Shown: positions 63,618 through 64,000 of the stretch, in pieces
How the letters are laid out: each line of letters begins with the position of its first letter
Numbering within the stretch: position 1 is the first letter of the stretch
Assembly: GCF_007830445.1 (NCBI RefSeq)
Contig: NZ_VLKR01000012.1
Span: forward strand, 113,430 to 177,429
From: Sphingobacterium siyangense
GTDB lineage: Bacteria > Bacteroidota > Bacteroidia > Sphingobacteriales > Sphingobacteriaceae
Direction: 5' to 3'
DNA length: 64,000 bases
Notes under the pieces: generated by a model
The model's input: the letters and a program-made list of their open reading frames with translations, nothing else
What the model was told of the DNA's origin: nothing
Database searches by the model: none
Translations under genes and position numbers: made by a program

Positions 63618-64000
63618 GCGGCTGTCTCAAAAAGGCAGTCTCTTTTTTTGCATTATCTAAGGTTTATTATTTGTTTTAACGGTTTGATTTTCATATATTT
63701 ATAGTGTAAACAAAAAGGATATATGCCATCTCAAAGAGCTACTTTTAAGCCTTACTATCAGGACCAGATCATGGCCATTCCTCCAACTTTGGACGAACTG
63801 GTGTCCAAAGGTCATCCGGTACGTATCGTTAACGATGTAATCAACCGGATCAACATCCAGTTCCTATTGGACGCTTATAAGATAAAAGGCTGCTCCAGTT
63901 ATCATCCGCAGATGTTGTTGAAAGTTTTGGTGTTTGGCTACGTAAGCAATGTCTACAGCAGTCGCAAATTGGAAACGGCGTGCCGGGAGAACATCAATTT
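63618..64000 (+). mobile_element. Left end of an IS1182-family-like insertion sequence
   Basis: The element appears to begin near 63619 with GGCTGTCTCAAAAAGGCAGT, which resembles the GGCTGTCTC-type ends of this family, and encodes a transposase truncated by the window edge. The exact boundary and any target duplication cannot be set without the right end. Confidence 0.65.
63723..64000 (+). CDS. IS1182 family transposase, N-terminal part, truncated by window edge
   Basis: The open frame starts MPSQRATFKPYYQDQIMAIP and continues PPTLDELVSKGHPVRIVNDV, then HPQMLLKVLVFGYVSNVYSS and RKLETACRENIN. This matches the DUF772-containing N-terminal domain of IS1182/IS1380-like DDE transposases that catalyse cut-and-paste movement. 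About 92 residues are visible and all are in frame, so the copy may be intact. The catalytic DDE part lies outside the window. The gene follows the element's left end by about 100 nt. Confidence 0.88.
   Translation, partial: MPSQRATFKPYYQDQIMAIPPTLDELVSKGHPVRIVNDVINRINIQFLLDAYKIKGCSSYHPQMLLKVLVFGYVSNVYSSRKLETACRENIN

Overview
The window is a chromosomal segment of a Bacteroidota bacterium, most likely a Sphingobacterium or close relative in the Sphingobacteriaceae. The evidence is the gene families (LptD, TamB, TonB, MlaD and LutB of Bacteroidota type, short ComEC, FtsZ ending in FLHDNVD), promoters of the Bacteroidota form (TTTG, about 20 nt, TAnnTTTG) at several genes, and mostly weak Shine-Dalgarno sequences. 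Nearly all sequence is ordinary core genome. The accessory signs are an IS1182-type transposase cut by the right edge, a decayed acyltransferase fragment, and several repeat-bearing intergenic stretches.

Layout. 1-8 kb: an edge-truncated secreted protein, tex, a tatA-type gene, a MATE exporter, a 2-oxoacid dehydrogenase E2 and cinA. 8-13 kb: an outer-membrane biogenesis locus with lptD divergent from an N-acetylmuramoyl-L-alanine amidase and an MCE (MlaD-like) gene. 13-18.4 kb: an S9 peptidase, then a minus-strand unit encoding a membrane protein, a small winged-helix regulator, a Coq4-like protein and CreD, with matching palindromes upstream of the first and third genes. 18.5-32 kb: tRNA-Leu, tig, tamB, tsaD, a lipoprotein, tonB, an LTxxQ/Spy-like protein, lutB and aspS.

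32.5-48.4 kb: a complete, tightly packed division and cell-wall (dcw) cluster: mraZ, rsmH, ftsL, ftsI, murE, mraY, murD, ftsW, murG, murC, ftsQ, ftsA, ftsZ. No ddl, murB or murF is present. The intergenic region before mraZ has MraZ-type decamer repeats facing both mraZ and the divergent aspS. 48.5-56.6 kb: a sugar isomerase-like protein, an orphan NarL-type regulator, mscL, then rpmH, rnpA, yidD, tsaB, corA, an OmpH-like lipoprotein and gyrB. The rpmH/rnpA/yidD group close to gyrB recalls the classical replication-origin neighbourhood. 56.7-62.7 kb: three overlapping genes for a helix-hairpin-helix outer-membrane-like protein, ComEC and RecQ, a plausible DNA-uptake unit. 62.7-64 kb: a sulfurtransferase whose promoter directly abuts the left end of the insertion sequence.

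The best leads for undescribed biology are the HhH/barrel-ComEC-RecQ operon, the operator-linked regulator/Coq4/CreD unit, and the paired MraZ-type boxes between aspS and mraZ. All functions are inferred from reading sequence and family knowledge; no searches were run. Hand-counted positions of short sites may be off by a base.
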